The notes under the pieces: generated by a model | What the model was told of the DNA's origin: nothing | Seen by the model: only the letters and a program-made list of their open reading frames with translations | Database searches by the model: none | Part shown: positions 24,341-32,845 of the stretch, piece after piece | Position numbering within the stretch: position 1 is the stretch's first letter | How the letters are laid out: each line of letters starts with the position of its first letter | NCBI GenBank assembly: GCA_035505975.1 | Contig: DATJQJ010000022.1 | Span: 1-64,000, forward strand | Length of the DNA stretch: 64,000 nucleotides | Direction: 5' to 3' | Source: CAIKOD01 sp035505975 | GTDB taxonomy: Archaea; Halobacteriota; Methanomicrobia; Methanomicrobiales; Methanospirillaceae | Made by a program: the position numbers and the translations under genes

Positions 24341-24497
24341 CCGAAGCTCCCGGGGCACCGCCCCGCCGCTGTAACGCCCCGGTTGCGATAGTGAGTTGAT
24401 TATCACTTGACAAATTCTGTATCTCCAGGATAATCCATCCCAAGGGGTATCGCGACCGGGGTGGGATAGAAAGGGGGAAACCCTTCCTTTCAAGGGA
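24341..24497 (+). repeat. Dispersed structured intergenic repeat, copy B
   Basis: The most strongly folded member. The left arm CCCCGGTTGCGATA at 24377-24390 pairs over 14 positions with TATCGCGACCGGGG at 24448-24461, with a single T-G wobble. The flanking hairpins are CGGGGCACCGCCCCG and GGGGGAAACCCTTCC. The core differs from other copies in both arms together. It lies after purF and before the initiator tRNA. Confidence 0.8.
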
Positions 24498-24600
24498 CTA
24501 ATTAAGAATGAATTGAGGAATAATCGGTATCACATGGGACGCTGAAAACGGGACCTTGCAGCAGGTGAATTTACATGAACCAAGGTTTCCTGAAAAACAA

Positions 24601-24675
24601 TAGCGAGGGATGGATTTGAACCATCGGTCTACGGGTTATGAGCCCGTCGGGATATCCTGACTACCCCACCTCGCT
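24601..24675 (-). tRNA. Initiator tRNA-Met (CAT)
   Basis: A 75-base tRNA. The seven-pair acceptor stem is AGCGAGG/CCTCGCT with A1:U72, the anticodon loop is CTCATAA, and the anticodon stem ends in three G:C pairs (GGG/CCC). A1:U72 with the triple G:C marks an archaeal initiator rather than elongator tRNA. The T arm is GATGG-TTCAAAT-CCATC and the discriminator is A. CCA is not encoded and no intron is seen. Confidence 0.95.
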
Positions 24676-24685
24676 TCACTGGAGG

Positions 24686-24715
24686 TTATTATATACCCTT
24701 TCTGCGCTCTTATAG
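24686..24715. promoter_or_regulatory. Divergent promoter region of tRNA-Met and thioredoxin genes
   Basis: Two AT boxes occur: TTATTATATA at 24686-24695 and CTTATAG near 24709-24715. For the tRNA on the minus strand, the second box is at the better distance (about 25 bases before a start just upstream of the tRNA). The first, read on the plus strand, could serve the thioredoxin gene. Confidence 0.5.
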
Positions 24716-24790
24716 TTTACTGGTTTTCCGGCCGGCGCCGTTTCAGGAAGGAGCGCAATCATAATCCGGAAGGACGGGCAACCGGGATAC

Positions 24791-25210
24791 ATGGAAGACG
24801 ACGAGCTCGCACGGATCAGGGAAAGAAAATTGAGAGAAATGGAGGCGAAAATGAAAGAAAATGCTGAAGGAAAAGTATTGCATCTTGAACAGGCCAATTT
24901 CTCTGCCATAACTGCGGAAAACCCCGCTCTCGTTATCGATTTCTGGGCAGAATGGTGCGGGCCGTGCCGGATGGTCGGTCCGGTGGTTGAGGAACTCTCC
25001 CGGGAATTTGCCGGAAGAGTCACATTCGCCAAGTGTAACACCGACGATAATGCGATGCTCGCCAACCAGTTCGGCATATCCGCAATCCCGACATTATTGC
25101 TTTTCCGGGATGGACGTCTTGCCGATCGCGTCATCGGGGCATATCCGAAAGATGCGCTGAGGACGAAAATCATCCAGGTTTTTGGTTCATCAATTGAGAA
25201 ATCCGGATAA
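24791..25210 (+). CDS. Thioredoxin with charged N-terminal helix
   Basis: A 139-residue thioredoxin-fold protein. The active site is WCGPC (Cys56, Cys59) and the cis-proline is in ISAIPTLLLF. The first 28 residues form a highly charged helix (ARIRERKLREMEAKMKENA) not present in standard 105-residue thioredoxins; it could mediate binding to a partner. It may take electrons from the glutaredoxin-thioredoxin reductase fusion at 11.4 kb. The family contains both general reductants and specific ones, so the target is open. Confidence 0.9.
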   Translation: MEDDELARIRERKLREMEAKMKENAEGKVLHLEQANFSAITAENPALVIDFWAEWCGPCRMVGPVVEELSREFAGRVTFAKCNTDDNAMLANQFGISAIPTLLLFRDGRLADRVIGAYPKDALRTKIIQVFGSSIEKSG

Positions 25211-25470
25211 ATTCCAATTTTTCCCGGTGTCGGCAACACTAATTTTTCAACCTGGAGAGTCCCAGGTTATAAGACGATTTGCCGCGGACCCAGCGAACAG
25301 GCAGCTCTGCAGATCCCAAAATCGACCTGTTCAGGCTTACCAGGAGGATCTTCGAGCCGGACTGTCGCTACCACAAAGAACAGATATGACTATCTAAATA
25401 GGAATAATAACAAATTATATGGGAAGACCAAAGCCCGGCCAGGGGATCCGGGAATCTGGGATGAGTATTC

Positions 25471-26262
25471 ATGGAAGAAAAAGGTACTGACCGAAGCGAG
25501 ACAATCGTCCTTTCCGAGAGCGATGATTATTATGTAGAACTTTCCGAGTACCTTGAAGTCCTTTCCAACAGCCAGCGGCTTAAAATACTGAAAATACTCG
25601 AAAAAAGCCCGAAAGAGGTACGAAAAATTGCTGCCGAGATCGATACCAGTTACGAAAATACCAAAAAACATCTCGACAAGCTGCTGAGTACGGGCCTGAT
25701 CAGGAAAGAAGCGGGCCTTGGCCAGGCAACGTCGAAAGGTGTTCATCCGGTCTGGAAATACTCGCTGGTTCCCGGGGCGATGGAAGCAATAGTCAGGAAC
25801 CTCGGACTGTTCTCGAATATCAGGATCAATCCCGTCGATCCAGAACTCCGGACCAAACTCGACGCTGTCAGGGGCCAGGTTGCAGAAGAACTTCTGGCGC
25901 CTGCTCCTTCCCTCGTCCTGCTCGGGGGCCCCGAGGACGGTAAGGTATTCCTGTTGTCAGGGCATGAAATACGGGTCGGGAGGATCGACCCGAAACACCC
26001 GGGGTCGGGAGATCCATCCGGCGATGTCATCCTTTCGGCAGATTACACGGCGGTCAGCAGGATCTCGAAACCGCACGGGAAACTCATCAATGAGAACGGG
26101 CAGTGGTTCATCGAGGATGGAGGAAGCACGGGCGGGACAATGGTGAACTCTGCCACGGTTACGGCAGATAAAAGGATCCCGTTGCAGGACGGCGACCTGA
26201 TAGAGCTCGCAAAAGGAATCTACGGTGCGAAACTTCTCGTCATTATGCCAGCCCAGGCATGA
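25471..26262 (+). CDS. HTH-FHA regulator
   Basis: A 263-residue cytoplasmic protein joining a winged helix-turn-helix (residues about 20-100; SNSQRLKILKILEKSPKEV and YENTKKHLDKLLSTGLIRK, ArsR-like) to a C-terminal FHA domain from about residue 150. FHA landmarks are IRVGR, the SRISKPHGKLI region and GGTMVNS; such domains bind phosphothreonine. It lies 36 bases before a membrane Ser/Thr kinase and a PP2C phosphatase. A phosphorylation-controlled transcription factor is the natural reading. Related HTH-FHA proteins occur in methanogens; targets are unknown. Confidence 0.85.
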   Translation: MEEKGTDRSETIVLSESDDYYVELSEYLEVLSNSQRLKILKILEKSPKEVRKIAAEIDTSYENTKKHLDKLLSTGLIRKEAGLGQATSKGVHPVWKYSLVPGAMEAIVRNLGLFSNIRINPVDPELRTKLDAVRGQVAEELLAPAPSLVLLGGPEDGKVFLLSGHEIRVGRIDPKHPGSGDPSGDVILSADYTAVSRISKPHGKLINENGQWFIEDGGSTGGTMVNSATVTADKRIPLQDGDLIELAKGIYGAKLLVIMPAQA

Positions 26263-26297
26263 CCGGACCAGGACAAGATCCCGGAACTTTCAGGACC

Positions 26298-28751
26298 ATG
26301 AATAAACGATACATACGGCCCGATTTAATCAGAATACTGGTGCCTGCCCTTTTGGCAGCGTTGATATTCGGGATCGCAGTTGTCGGACCGGTATCGGCGT
26401 TCACGATCACCGTTTATGCAGGACCGGGCGGCACGATCAACCCGGGAACGGTCAGCGTCGATCCTGGAAACAGTCAGACATTTATTATCTCGGCAAATTC
26501 CGGATATCATATTGAGACGATGGTAGTTGATGGAACTACCAGGCAGGAGACCGGGACATCGGATTCGAAAACATTCCCAAACGTGAACGCCGATCACACG
26601 TTAAGCGCGACGTTTGCCCTCGATACAGGGACTCTCGATGTCAAATCGACACCGAGGCAGGCAGAGATATTCATCGACGGGACTGATACCGGATTTCAGA
26701 CACCCCAGATTCTCGATGTGGCGGGAGGGAGCCATACCCTTAGGCTGTCGCTTGACGGTTACCAGGACTATACAACGACAGTTTCGATCACCGCTGGTCA
26801 GACAACCACGATTTCTCAACAGCTCTTCCAGGCTACGCCTGTTCCTACTACTTCACCGACTACCGTGCCGACGACAACGGTGAAAACGACCGCTCCTACG
26901 CCGACTCCAACGAAAACGATAACCGCGACACCGACCGCCACGGTGACGACCGTACACACGACTGCAACGACGACTACCGCAACGACGACTATTCCAACGA
27001 CATCGCCTATCGCAACGATCACCACATCAGTCCAGCCCCAGACCGAAGTAACGACCCAGCCGACCACGTATCAGATAGAGATCCTTCCTACACCGACAGA
27101 AAGGACTCCTCTTCCGACGACGGTCCCCATCACGACCGGAACGACCCAGGCCACTGCCGTACCGACACTAACGACCACGCCTGGCGAAACGCAGGTCGTC
27201 AACAATTCAAGCGTGATCGCCCAGGTGCCGACCTTCGTTGCAACAACCCCGCCATCGGTAGCCCCCACGAATAACACCTCGATGATCCCCGTCGGTCCCC
27301 AGATACCTCCATACTTCACCCCCTCGAACATCGCGTGGTTCCTCCTGATCATGGTCATCCCGCTTGGCCTGCTGCTGTCCCACGACTATATGGGCCTTGG
27401 ATACCTTTCGTTCCCACAGGCCCCGTTGGTCAGGGCAGCCGTCGCCCTTGGTCAGGGGGTCTGCGTTTTCGGCCTGTTCTATATCCAGAGGTCTCTTATG
27501 GACCTGATCCCGGGCCTCGGCGATCCCACCCTCCTGCCGCTCGTCCTGATCATCATGCTCTTTGTCGCATACCTGACGTTCTCGGCCATCGCCCTAGCAG
27601 TCGGCTCGGTCCTGTCGAGACCCCTGCGCTGGACACTAAAAGTCCACGTAATTATCGGGGTGGTAGTCCTCATCCTTGCCCCGCTGATCCTCTTCTGGCT
27701 GACGGACGGGAACTGGAGGATCATCCTGGCATCGATTATCGTCGCCCCGATCACGGCAATGCTTGCATTGTGGCAGAACCATTCGCTGACAATGCACTTC
27801 CGGAAAGGAGGCTATCCCTGGGAAGGCTTCCTGGACCGTGAAGAGACAACAGTTCCTGCATTGACCGATACGCATTTCAGGACCGTTGTATCGAGGCCGG
27901 ACAGTTTCCCACCAGAACTTGCAGACCGCTACACTAGCATAGAATTTCTCGGGAAGGGCGGCCTAGCCCATGTCTACCGGGCGAGAAGACTCAAGGACGG
28001 GAAGACCGTCGCAGTCAAGATCCCGATCCGGTTTGATGAGACGACCGGCAAGTGCTTCATGAAGGAGATCGTTGCCTGGGAAGGGCTGCGACACCCGAAT
28101 ATCGTCGAGATCACCGAGGTCAACATCCTTCCCCTGCCTTATGTCGAGATGGAATATGTCCGTTCAGGGCTTGCAGATTTAAAGACACCGCTCCGCCCCC
28201 GCAAAGCAGTGGAAATAATCATGGGCGTCGCGAAGGGACTCGCCTATGCGCACGAGCAGGGGATCATTCACCGCGATATAAAACCCCATAACATCCTGAT
28301 CACGAAGGAAGGCGTTCCCAAAATTACCGATTGGGGAATGAGCAGGCTGATGGGTTCTTCCGCAGCCCCCACCGTGACCGGTTTCTCCCTGGCTTATGCA
28401 TCTCCCGAGCAGGTTTCGCCCGGGAGATTCGGGGAAACCGATGAACGCACCGATATCTATCAGCTTGGGGTCGTATTCTACGAGCTCGTCACCGGGAAAC
28501 CGTTATTCCCCGGCGACAATCTCCCCGAGGTCAGCAACGCGGTTTTATCGCAGGCCCCGCTTCCTCCCTCGCAGATCAACCCCCGCTTAAAAGACCTCGA
28601 ACCGATCATCCTTAAATGCCTCGAAAAAGAGCAGAAAGACCGGTACCAGACTGTCCACGAACTGATCGATGCCCTGACAGACTATGTGAAGCGTGAATAT
28701 CCGCCGGTCCCGGAAGAGGAACGGGAGCACAGCGGGGAAGGGGAATTTTAA
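26298..28751 (+). CDS. Membrane Ser/Thr protein kinase with exterior PEGA domain
   Basis: An 817-residue receptor-like kinase. Residues 1-34 are a signal segment or anchor. Residues 35-110 form a beta domain and 112-175 a PEGA domain (LDVKSTPRQAEIFIDG, LSLDGYQDY). Residues 178-330 are Thr/Pro-rich stalk. Several membrane helices span 343-495. The kinase lies at 545-795: GKGGLAHV loop, Lys574 in VAVK, catalytic HRDIKPHN at 658-665 and a DWG triplet at 678-680 in place of DFG. The exterior part probably senses the envelope or cell surface and drives phosphorylation inside. It lies between the FHA regulator and the PP2C gene. The start at 26298 is chosen for its signal-like N terminus. Confidence 0.88.
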   Translation: MNKRYIRPDLIRILVPALLAALIFGIAVVGPVSAFTITVYAGPGGTINPGTVSVDPGNSQTFIISANSGYHIETMVVDGTTRQETGTSDSKTFPNVNADHTLSATFALDTGTLDVKSTPRQAEIFIDGTDTGFQTPQILDVAGGSHTLRLSLDGYQDYTTTVSITAGQTTTISQQLFQATPVPTTSPTTVPTTTVKTTAPTPTPTKTITATPTATVTTVHTTATTTTATTTIPTTSPIATITTSVQPQTEVTTQPTTYQIEILPTPTERTPLPTTVPITTGTTQATAVPTLTTTPGETQVVNNSSVIAQVPTFVATTPPSVAPTNNTSMIPVGPQIPPYFTPSNIAWFLLIMVIPLGLLLSHDYMGLGYLSFPQAPLVRAAVALGQGVCVFGLFYIQRSLMDLIPGLGDPTLLPLVLIIMLFVAYLTFSAIALAVGSVLSRPLRWTLKVHVIIGVVVLILAPLILFWLTDGNWRIILASIIVAPITAMLALWQNHSLTMHFRKGGYPWEGFLDREETTVPALTDTHFRTVVSRPDSFPPELADRYTSIEFLGKGGLAHVYRARRLKDGKTVAVKIPIRFDETTGKCFMKEIVAWEGLRHPNIVEITEVNILPLPYVEMEYVRSGLADLKTPLRPRKAVEIIMGVAKGLAYAHEQGIIHRDIKPHNILITKEGVPKITDWGMSRLMGSSAAPTVTGFSLAYASPEQVSPGRFGETDERTDIYQLGVVFYELVTGKPLFPGDNLPEVSNAVLSQAPLPPSQINPRLKDLEPIILKCLEKEQKDRYQTVHELIDALTDYVKREYPPVPEEEREHSGEGEF

Positions 28752-28755
28752 AACC

Positions 28756-29499
28756 ATGGACTGTTCATTCGAGATTGGGGGAGAAGTTGCCGGTATGTCC
28801 AGTACCGGGAAACGATCCAATAACGAAGACACCTGTTCAGGAGAGAAAATCGAAGACGGGTACCTGATCGCCATTGCTGACGGTATCGGCGGTCATAATG
28901 CAGGAGAAGTGGCGTCGGCTCTTGCCATAGCACAACTCTTCCGGGAATTCCGGGCAGGGTACCGGAAAGGGATGAGCGGAAAGGAAATAGAACACTTATT
29001 CTCCGAGATTTTTTGGGATGCCCACCGTGAAATTGAAAACGCAGCCACTGGCGACAGGGAGGGAATGGGGACGACCCTCGTGGCGGCTTTCATTAAAGGA
29101 CCTATGGCCTTTATCGCCAATAGCGGTGACAGCAGGGCGTACGTCATAAGGAAGGGGATCCTTTTCCGGACAAAAGATCATTCTGTCGTCCAGTCGCTTA
29201 TCGATAGTCAACAGATCAGTCCCGATGAGGCCCGGTCGCACCCGATGAGAGCGATGCTCACCCACAGTCTCGGGACTAATTTCCAGGTCGATACGTTCTC
29301 GATCCCGCTTCTATCCGGGGACCTGGTGCTCCTCTCGAGTGACGGGTTCCACGATTATGTTCCCGAGCAGGATATTGCAACTCTGGAGTGGGACGGGGCT
29401 CTTGTCGACCTTGTCTGCCGCCTGGTAACCGGGGCCGTAGCAATATCGCGCGACAACGTAACGGTCGTTATATATCGCCGGTCGCCAGGGCAGGATTAA
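28756..29499 (+). CDS. PP2C-family protein phosphatase
   Basis: A 247-residue Ser/Thr phosphatase of the PPM family. Metal-binding motifs are complete: KRSNNEDTC, AIADGIGGHNAGE, GMGTTLVAAF, IANSGDSRAYV and LSSDGFHDY followed by ISRDNVTVVI. It would remove phosphates placed by the kinase encoded four bases upstream. The ATG at 28756 is chosen because the family starts just before the GxxRxxNED strand. Kinase, phosphatase and FHA reader form one unit. Confidence 0.93.
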   Translation: MDCSFEIGGEVAGMSSTGKRSNNEDTCSGEKIEDGYLIAIADGIGGHNAGEVASALAIAQLFREFRAGYRKGMSGKEIEHLFSEIFWDAHREIENAATGDREGMGTTLVAAFIKGPMAFIANSGDSRAYVIRKGILFRTKDHSVVQSLIDSQQISPDEARSHPMRAMLTHSLGTNFQVDTFSIPLLSGDLVLLSSDGFHDYVPEQDIATLEWDGALVDLVCRLVTGAVAISRDNVTVVIYRRSPGQD

Positions 29500-29501
29500 G
29501 T

Positions 29502-29639
29502 ATGGCAGAAAAACACCCACCGGCACCGCAGACCCGCGACCTCTTATTGGTGGTGGAAACGGTGCAGAGAGCCACGGTTCCTTTCTGGAGGAATCCGGAA
29601 AAAGCAGAGGACTTTGTTGAATTCCTCATCCCTTTTTAA
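29502..29639 (+). CDS. Small hypothetical protein after PP2C gene
   Basis: A 45-codon frame starts two bases after the phosphatase stop, with AGGA shortly before the ATG. The peptide begins MAEKHPPAPQTRDLLLVVET and ends EDFVEFLIPF. It resembles nothing I know. The tight spacing suggests translation from the operon, but the short length leaves chance possible. It could also be the stub of a longer gene cut by repeat copy D, which begins directly after it. Confidence 0.35.
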   Translation: MAEKHPPAPQTRDLLLVVETVQRATVPFWRNPEKAEDFVEFLIPF

Positions 29640-29640
29640 G

Positions 29641-29797
29641 CTGTCACGTCGACAGGAGGAGGTTCCCCCCTCCCTGACCCCCCATCAGGACAGCCAGTTG
29701 ACAGGGTGAACCTTGATTAAACGTAACCGGTCCCGGTGCAGTCCCTGTCGCAACCGGGGTAGCCAAAACAGCGGGGCAAAGGCCCTTGAGCGTCCGG
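29641..29797 (-). repeat. Dispersed structured intergenic repeat, copy D
   Basis: Reverse-oriented member. On its own strand it has GGGCCTTTGCCCCGC, the left arm CCCCGGTTGCGACAGG, the right arm GGCTGTCCTGATGGGG and the end GGGGGGAACCTCCTCC. Here GACAG faces CTGTC, whereas copies A and E have GATAG facing CTATC, a paired change. It begins directly after the small frame at the end of the PP2C operon. Confidence 0.8.
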
Positions 29798-30079
29798 TTA
29801 TACAGTTCCAACAAATACTCTCTCCATTGGTAATTCTGACAGGAGCGGCAGTCAATAAGAGATTCGGTAACCTCTCAGATCCGGAATCTCGAAAAAATTC
29901 CAAAACGGGAGAGATTCAACACAAGCAACCTGTTTCAACAGATGAAAAGCATGTTAAAAAATTGCATGGTGAGGTGATGCCGGCCCAGGGCCGGTTGTAT
30001 GGATTGGTGAACGCTGGATGGCTATGGACTGGAAGCCCCGGTGCGGGGGGGTACGGTCCGTGGTCCTTTTTGGGCCGGA
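29798..30079. other. Intergenic stretch without a recognised gene
   Basis: About 280 bases between repeat copy D and the small secreted protein gene. A GC-rich part near 30020-30080 (GGGGGGGTACGG, GGGCCGG) could fold. Reading frames through it lack start signals and family motifs. Confidence 0.4.
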
Positions 30080-30322
30080 CTATCCATTTCCTGGAGAACA
30101 CAGTCCTGGAGAGCATAGGCCCATGGAAAAGGGAGAAATACCTCCCGGTTTCAATGGGTCGATCGTGATGGTGTCCGGGTAATCAGGTGATGCACCGCCA
30201 GCAAGGAGACCTGGCGTGGTATCGCCAGAAACTGCCATTAAGGAACTTGCATGTGCCGGTGCGGTAAGCGACGACATTATGCAGAATGCAACCCCTATTA
30301 CCATCAGAACAATCCTGATCAT
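30080..30322 (-). CDS. Small secreted protein, unknown family
   Basis: An 80-residue frame on the minus strand with a GGAG ribosome site six bases before its ATG and a TATA-like CATTTATGG further upstream. Residues 1-26 look like a classical signal peptide (MIRIVLMVIGVAFCIMSSL then APAHA, cleavage after AHA likely). The mature part of about 54 residues is rich in Gly, Pro and Ser and ends with a short CSPGLCSPG duplication. No family is recognised. The combination of ribosome site and signal peptide makes it more likely real than chance. Confidence 0.5.
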   Translation of the reverse strand: MIRIVLMVIGVAFCIMSSLTAPAHASSLMAVSGDTTPGLLAGGASPDYPDTITIDPLKPGGISPFSMGLCSPGLCSPGNG

Positions 30323-30523
30323 GATACTCTCCGACCTTTTTTTCCATAAATGGTCTGACCCCGGGTTGATACCCCGGGACTTCGCACTACCATCTATGGC
30401 AGGATGTATTATAAAATCCTAAAATAGGTCAGGTTAGAGTCCATATCCGCACGGTTTTTCTCTCTAACCGGGAAGTTCAGGGCCCGAAAAGAGATATCCG
30501 AGGCCGATCAAAACTACCGTACC

Positions 30524-32680
30524 GTGACGTCGGTATTCCAGACCCTGCACGAGTCCCTCCAGTCGGTCCTCCTCCAACGCCTCGGCTGGAGCGAGCTCCG
30601 GGATGTCCAGGAAGCGACCTGTCGTGCTGTTGGTGCCGGAAGCGATGTCCTCGTCCTCGCCCCGACTGCCGGAGGTAAGACCGAGGCCGCGCTGATCCCG
30701 GTGACCGACGCGCTCTTAAAGTCGGGAAGTCCCGGAGTAGCCTGCCTGTATCTCTCTCCACTTAAGGCGCTTATCAACGACCAGGAATCAAGATTTCTCG
30801 CATTTTCGACCCCATGCGGTCTTGAAGTCCAGAAATGGCACGGGGACGTCCCGCGGGGCGATCGGGCGTGGCCCGCAGGGGAACCCCCCCATTATCTGAT
30901 GATCACCCCGGAATCTCTCGAGGTACTCCTGCTCGAGCGCGATCTGACATCTGACTTAAAAAACCTGAAATTCATCGTAGTCGATGAAGTCCATGCATTT
31001 GTCGAATCAGAACGCGGAGTGCATCTCCGGTGCCTGATCGATCGGCTTGACAGGATATCGGGTACGCATATCCAGCGGATCGGCCTGTCGGCAACGGTTG
31101 GCAATCCTGGCGATGTACTCGCCTGGCTCTCCGATAAAGACCGGTGCCAGGAAGTCGTCAGGGTACCGGTCCCGCCCAGGGAAAAAAAGTTTTCATTTGT
31201 CGTCGAACCTGACGAAGTCAGGAGGATGAAGGCCCTGCAGAGGGTAATCTCGGGAAAAAAAGCGATCGTTTTCGTCAATAGCCGGAGCGATGCGGAAAAG
31301 GTGATGAAATCACTCCGCGGTAAGACTGAGAACCTCTCGATCCATCATTCTTCACTGTCATCAGAGATGAGAAAAGAGGCGGAACTGGCATTTTCAAAAG
31401 AAGGGAGTGCCTGCATCGTATGCACGAGTTCTCTCGAACTCGGCATCGATATCGGGGACCTCGATATCGTCGTCCAGCTCGGTGCACCCGGATCGGTATC
31501 TTCATTCCTCCAGCGCATGGGCAGGAGCGGCCGGAGGGGGAAGCCCCCTTATGTAGCGTTCATCCTGGCCGACCCGTGCAGCCTCATGTGCACGGTTTCC
31601 GTGATCGAATCAGCAAGCAGGAAGTTGGTCGAGCCCCTCGTGCCTCTGGAAAAACCCTACAACGTGATGATCCAGCAGATTCTCCTCTCCCTCGTGCGAA
31701 GCAGGCGCATTTCGTCGAAGAAATTGATTGCATCGGTCCGGGACCTCACGCCGTTCCGGAAAATTCAACCATCAGTAGTAGATATGATCATCAGGTTTCT
31801 CAGATTTGAGGAGTATCTCGTCAGCGACGGCGAGATGCTCATGCCTGGGGCCCGGCTCGAGAAGGAGTTCGGACAGTCCAACTGGCGTGACCTGTATTCT
31901 GTGATCGCAGGCGCTGGGGAATACCGGGCAGTCACCCCCGACGGAGAAGTCGTGGGACGCCTCGACGCCAGGTTTGTCAATAGTGCGGGGAGCACCAGTT
32001 TCCAGCTCGGCGGCAAGAACTGGACCATGGTAAAATGTGACGAACCCCATTCGCGGGTCGTGGTTGTTCCAGGCTCCGAACAAAAGGGAGGAATATTCTG
32101 GACCGGCGGTGAAAACGGTTTCAGTCCGGTCGTCTGCCGCGGGGTGGCCGGGATCGTGGAAAGGGGCGGGTCGGTGCTGCCGCTTCCAAAAGATATTGAG
32201 ATCCATCTTGGGCGGGTGATTGGAAAAATCCCTGCAGGCTTCGAACCCGGGGATATCCTCGTGAGGGGTTATGAAAACGACCTTGGCAGCGGGGTCATGT
32301 TGTTTGCGTTCAGGAGCCGGATGTTCGGGAAGCTCCTCGCACAGCTGCTTGCAGGAATCCTCGGGAAAAAGGCCCGGATCAGGTTCAATGATTTCTCCCT
32401 CACGGTGCGGGGTCTGAAAGGAGAAAACCCCGCTCTTATTGTAGCCGATGCAGCGAGGCAGGTCAGCCGGTATTCCCCGGAGGATATCATGGCATCACTG
32501 CCCCTGCCCGGTCCTGAAGCCTGGAAGTACGGTGCGCTCATTCCTCCCGCACAATTCCGTGAAATGGTCCTTTCCGACAACTATCATATCGATGAATTCA
32601 TGAAAGAGCTAAGAAGTGCCCGGATCGTGATAAGCGAAGAGCAAGGCGATACTCTTTTGGAACCCGGTTCTGAGCGGTGA
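30524..32680 (+). CDS. Lhr-type superfamily 2 helicase
   Basis: A 718-residue DEAD/DEAH-like helicase. Motif I APTAGGKTEAA, motif II VDEVHAF, motif III GLSATVGNP, motif V SLELGIDIGDLD and motif VI QRMGRSGRR are complete. After the two RecA domains come a winged helix and a C-terminal Lhr-type domain, as in archaeal Lhr helicases that unwind DNA or DNA-RNA duplexes in repair. It is shorter than the roughly 850-residue Lhr core. The GTG at 30524 is used; no strong ribosome site is seen. The gene is single. Confidence 0.88.
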   Translation: MTSVFQTLHESLQSVLLQRLGWSELRDVQEATCRAVGAGSDVLVLAPTAGGKTEAALIPVTDALLKSGSPGVACLYLSPLKALINDQESRFLAFSTPCGLEVQKWHGDVPRGDRAWPAGEPPHYLMITPESLEVLLLERDLTSDLKNLKFIVVDEVHAFVESERGVHLRCLIDRLDRISGTHIQRIGLSATVGNPGDVLAWLSDKDRCQEVVRVPVPPREKKFSFVVEPDEVRRMKALQRVISGKKAIVFVNSRSDAEKVMKSLRGKTENLSIHHSSLSSEMRKEAELAFSKEGSACIVCTSSLELGIDIGDLDIVVQLGAPGSVSSFLQRMGRSGRRGKPPYVAFILADPCSLMCTVSVIESASRKLVEPLVPLEKPYNVMIQQILLSLVRSRRISSKKLIASVRDLTPFRKIQPSVVDMIIRFLRFEEYLVSDGEMLMPGARLEKEFGQSNWRDLYSVIAGAGEYRAVTPDGEVVGRLDARFVNSAGSTSFQLGGKNWTMVKCDEPHSRVVVVPGSEQKGGIFWTGGENGFSPVVCRGVAGIVERGGSVLPLPKDIEIHLGRVIGKIPAGFEPGDILVRGYENDLGSGVMLFAFRSRMFGKLLAQLLAGILGKKARIRFNDFSLTVRGLKGENPALIVADAARQVSRYSPEDIMASLPLPGPEAWKYGALIPPAQFREMVLSDNYHIDEFMKELRSARIVISEEQGDTLLEPGSER

Positions 32681-32845
32681 GGGTACCGGGGCGTATCGGA
32701 CCCCTGTGGCCCGATGAGTCCGCTAGCTGCCTTATACAGGGATCCTCATCCATTTTCCGGTATACCGTGCAATGACGACACCCCTTCCGGAATTCTTGCG
32801 GCCGGGAACGGAAAGGTCATGACATGCCCGTTCGCTGTCAATACC

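Noticed and set aside
26816..27358. Long Val-rich reading frames on the minus strand (also at 40460-40744 and 45904-46167)
   Set aside because: They are antisense images of Thr/Pro-rich stalks (ACN and CCN codons read backwards as Val and Gly). No ribosome site or promoter supports them.
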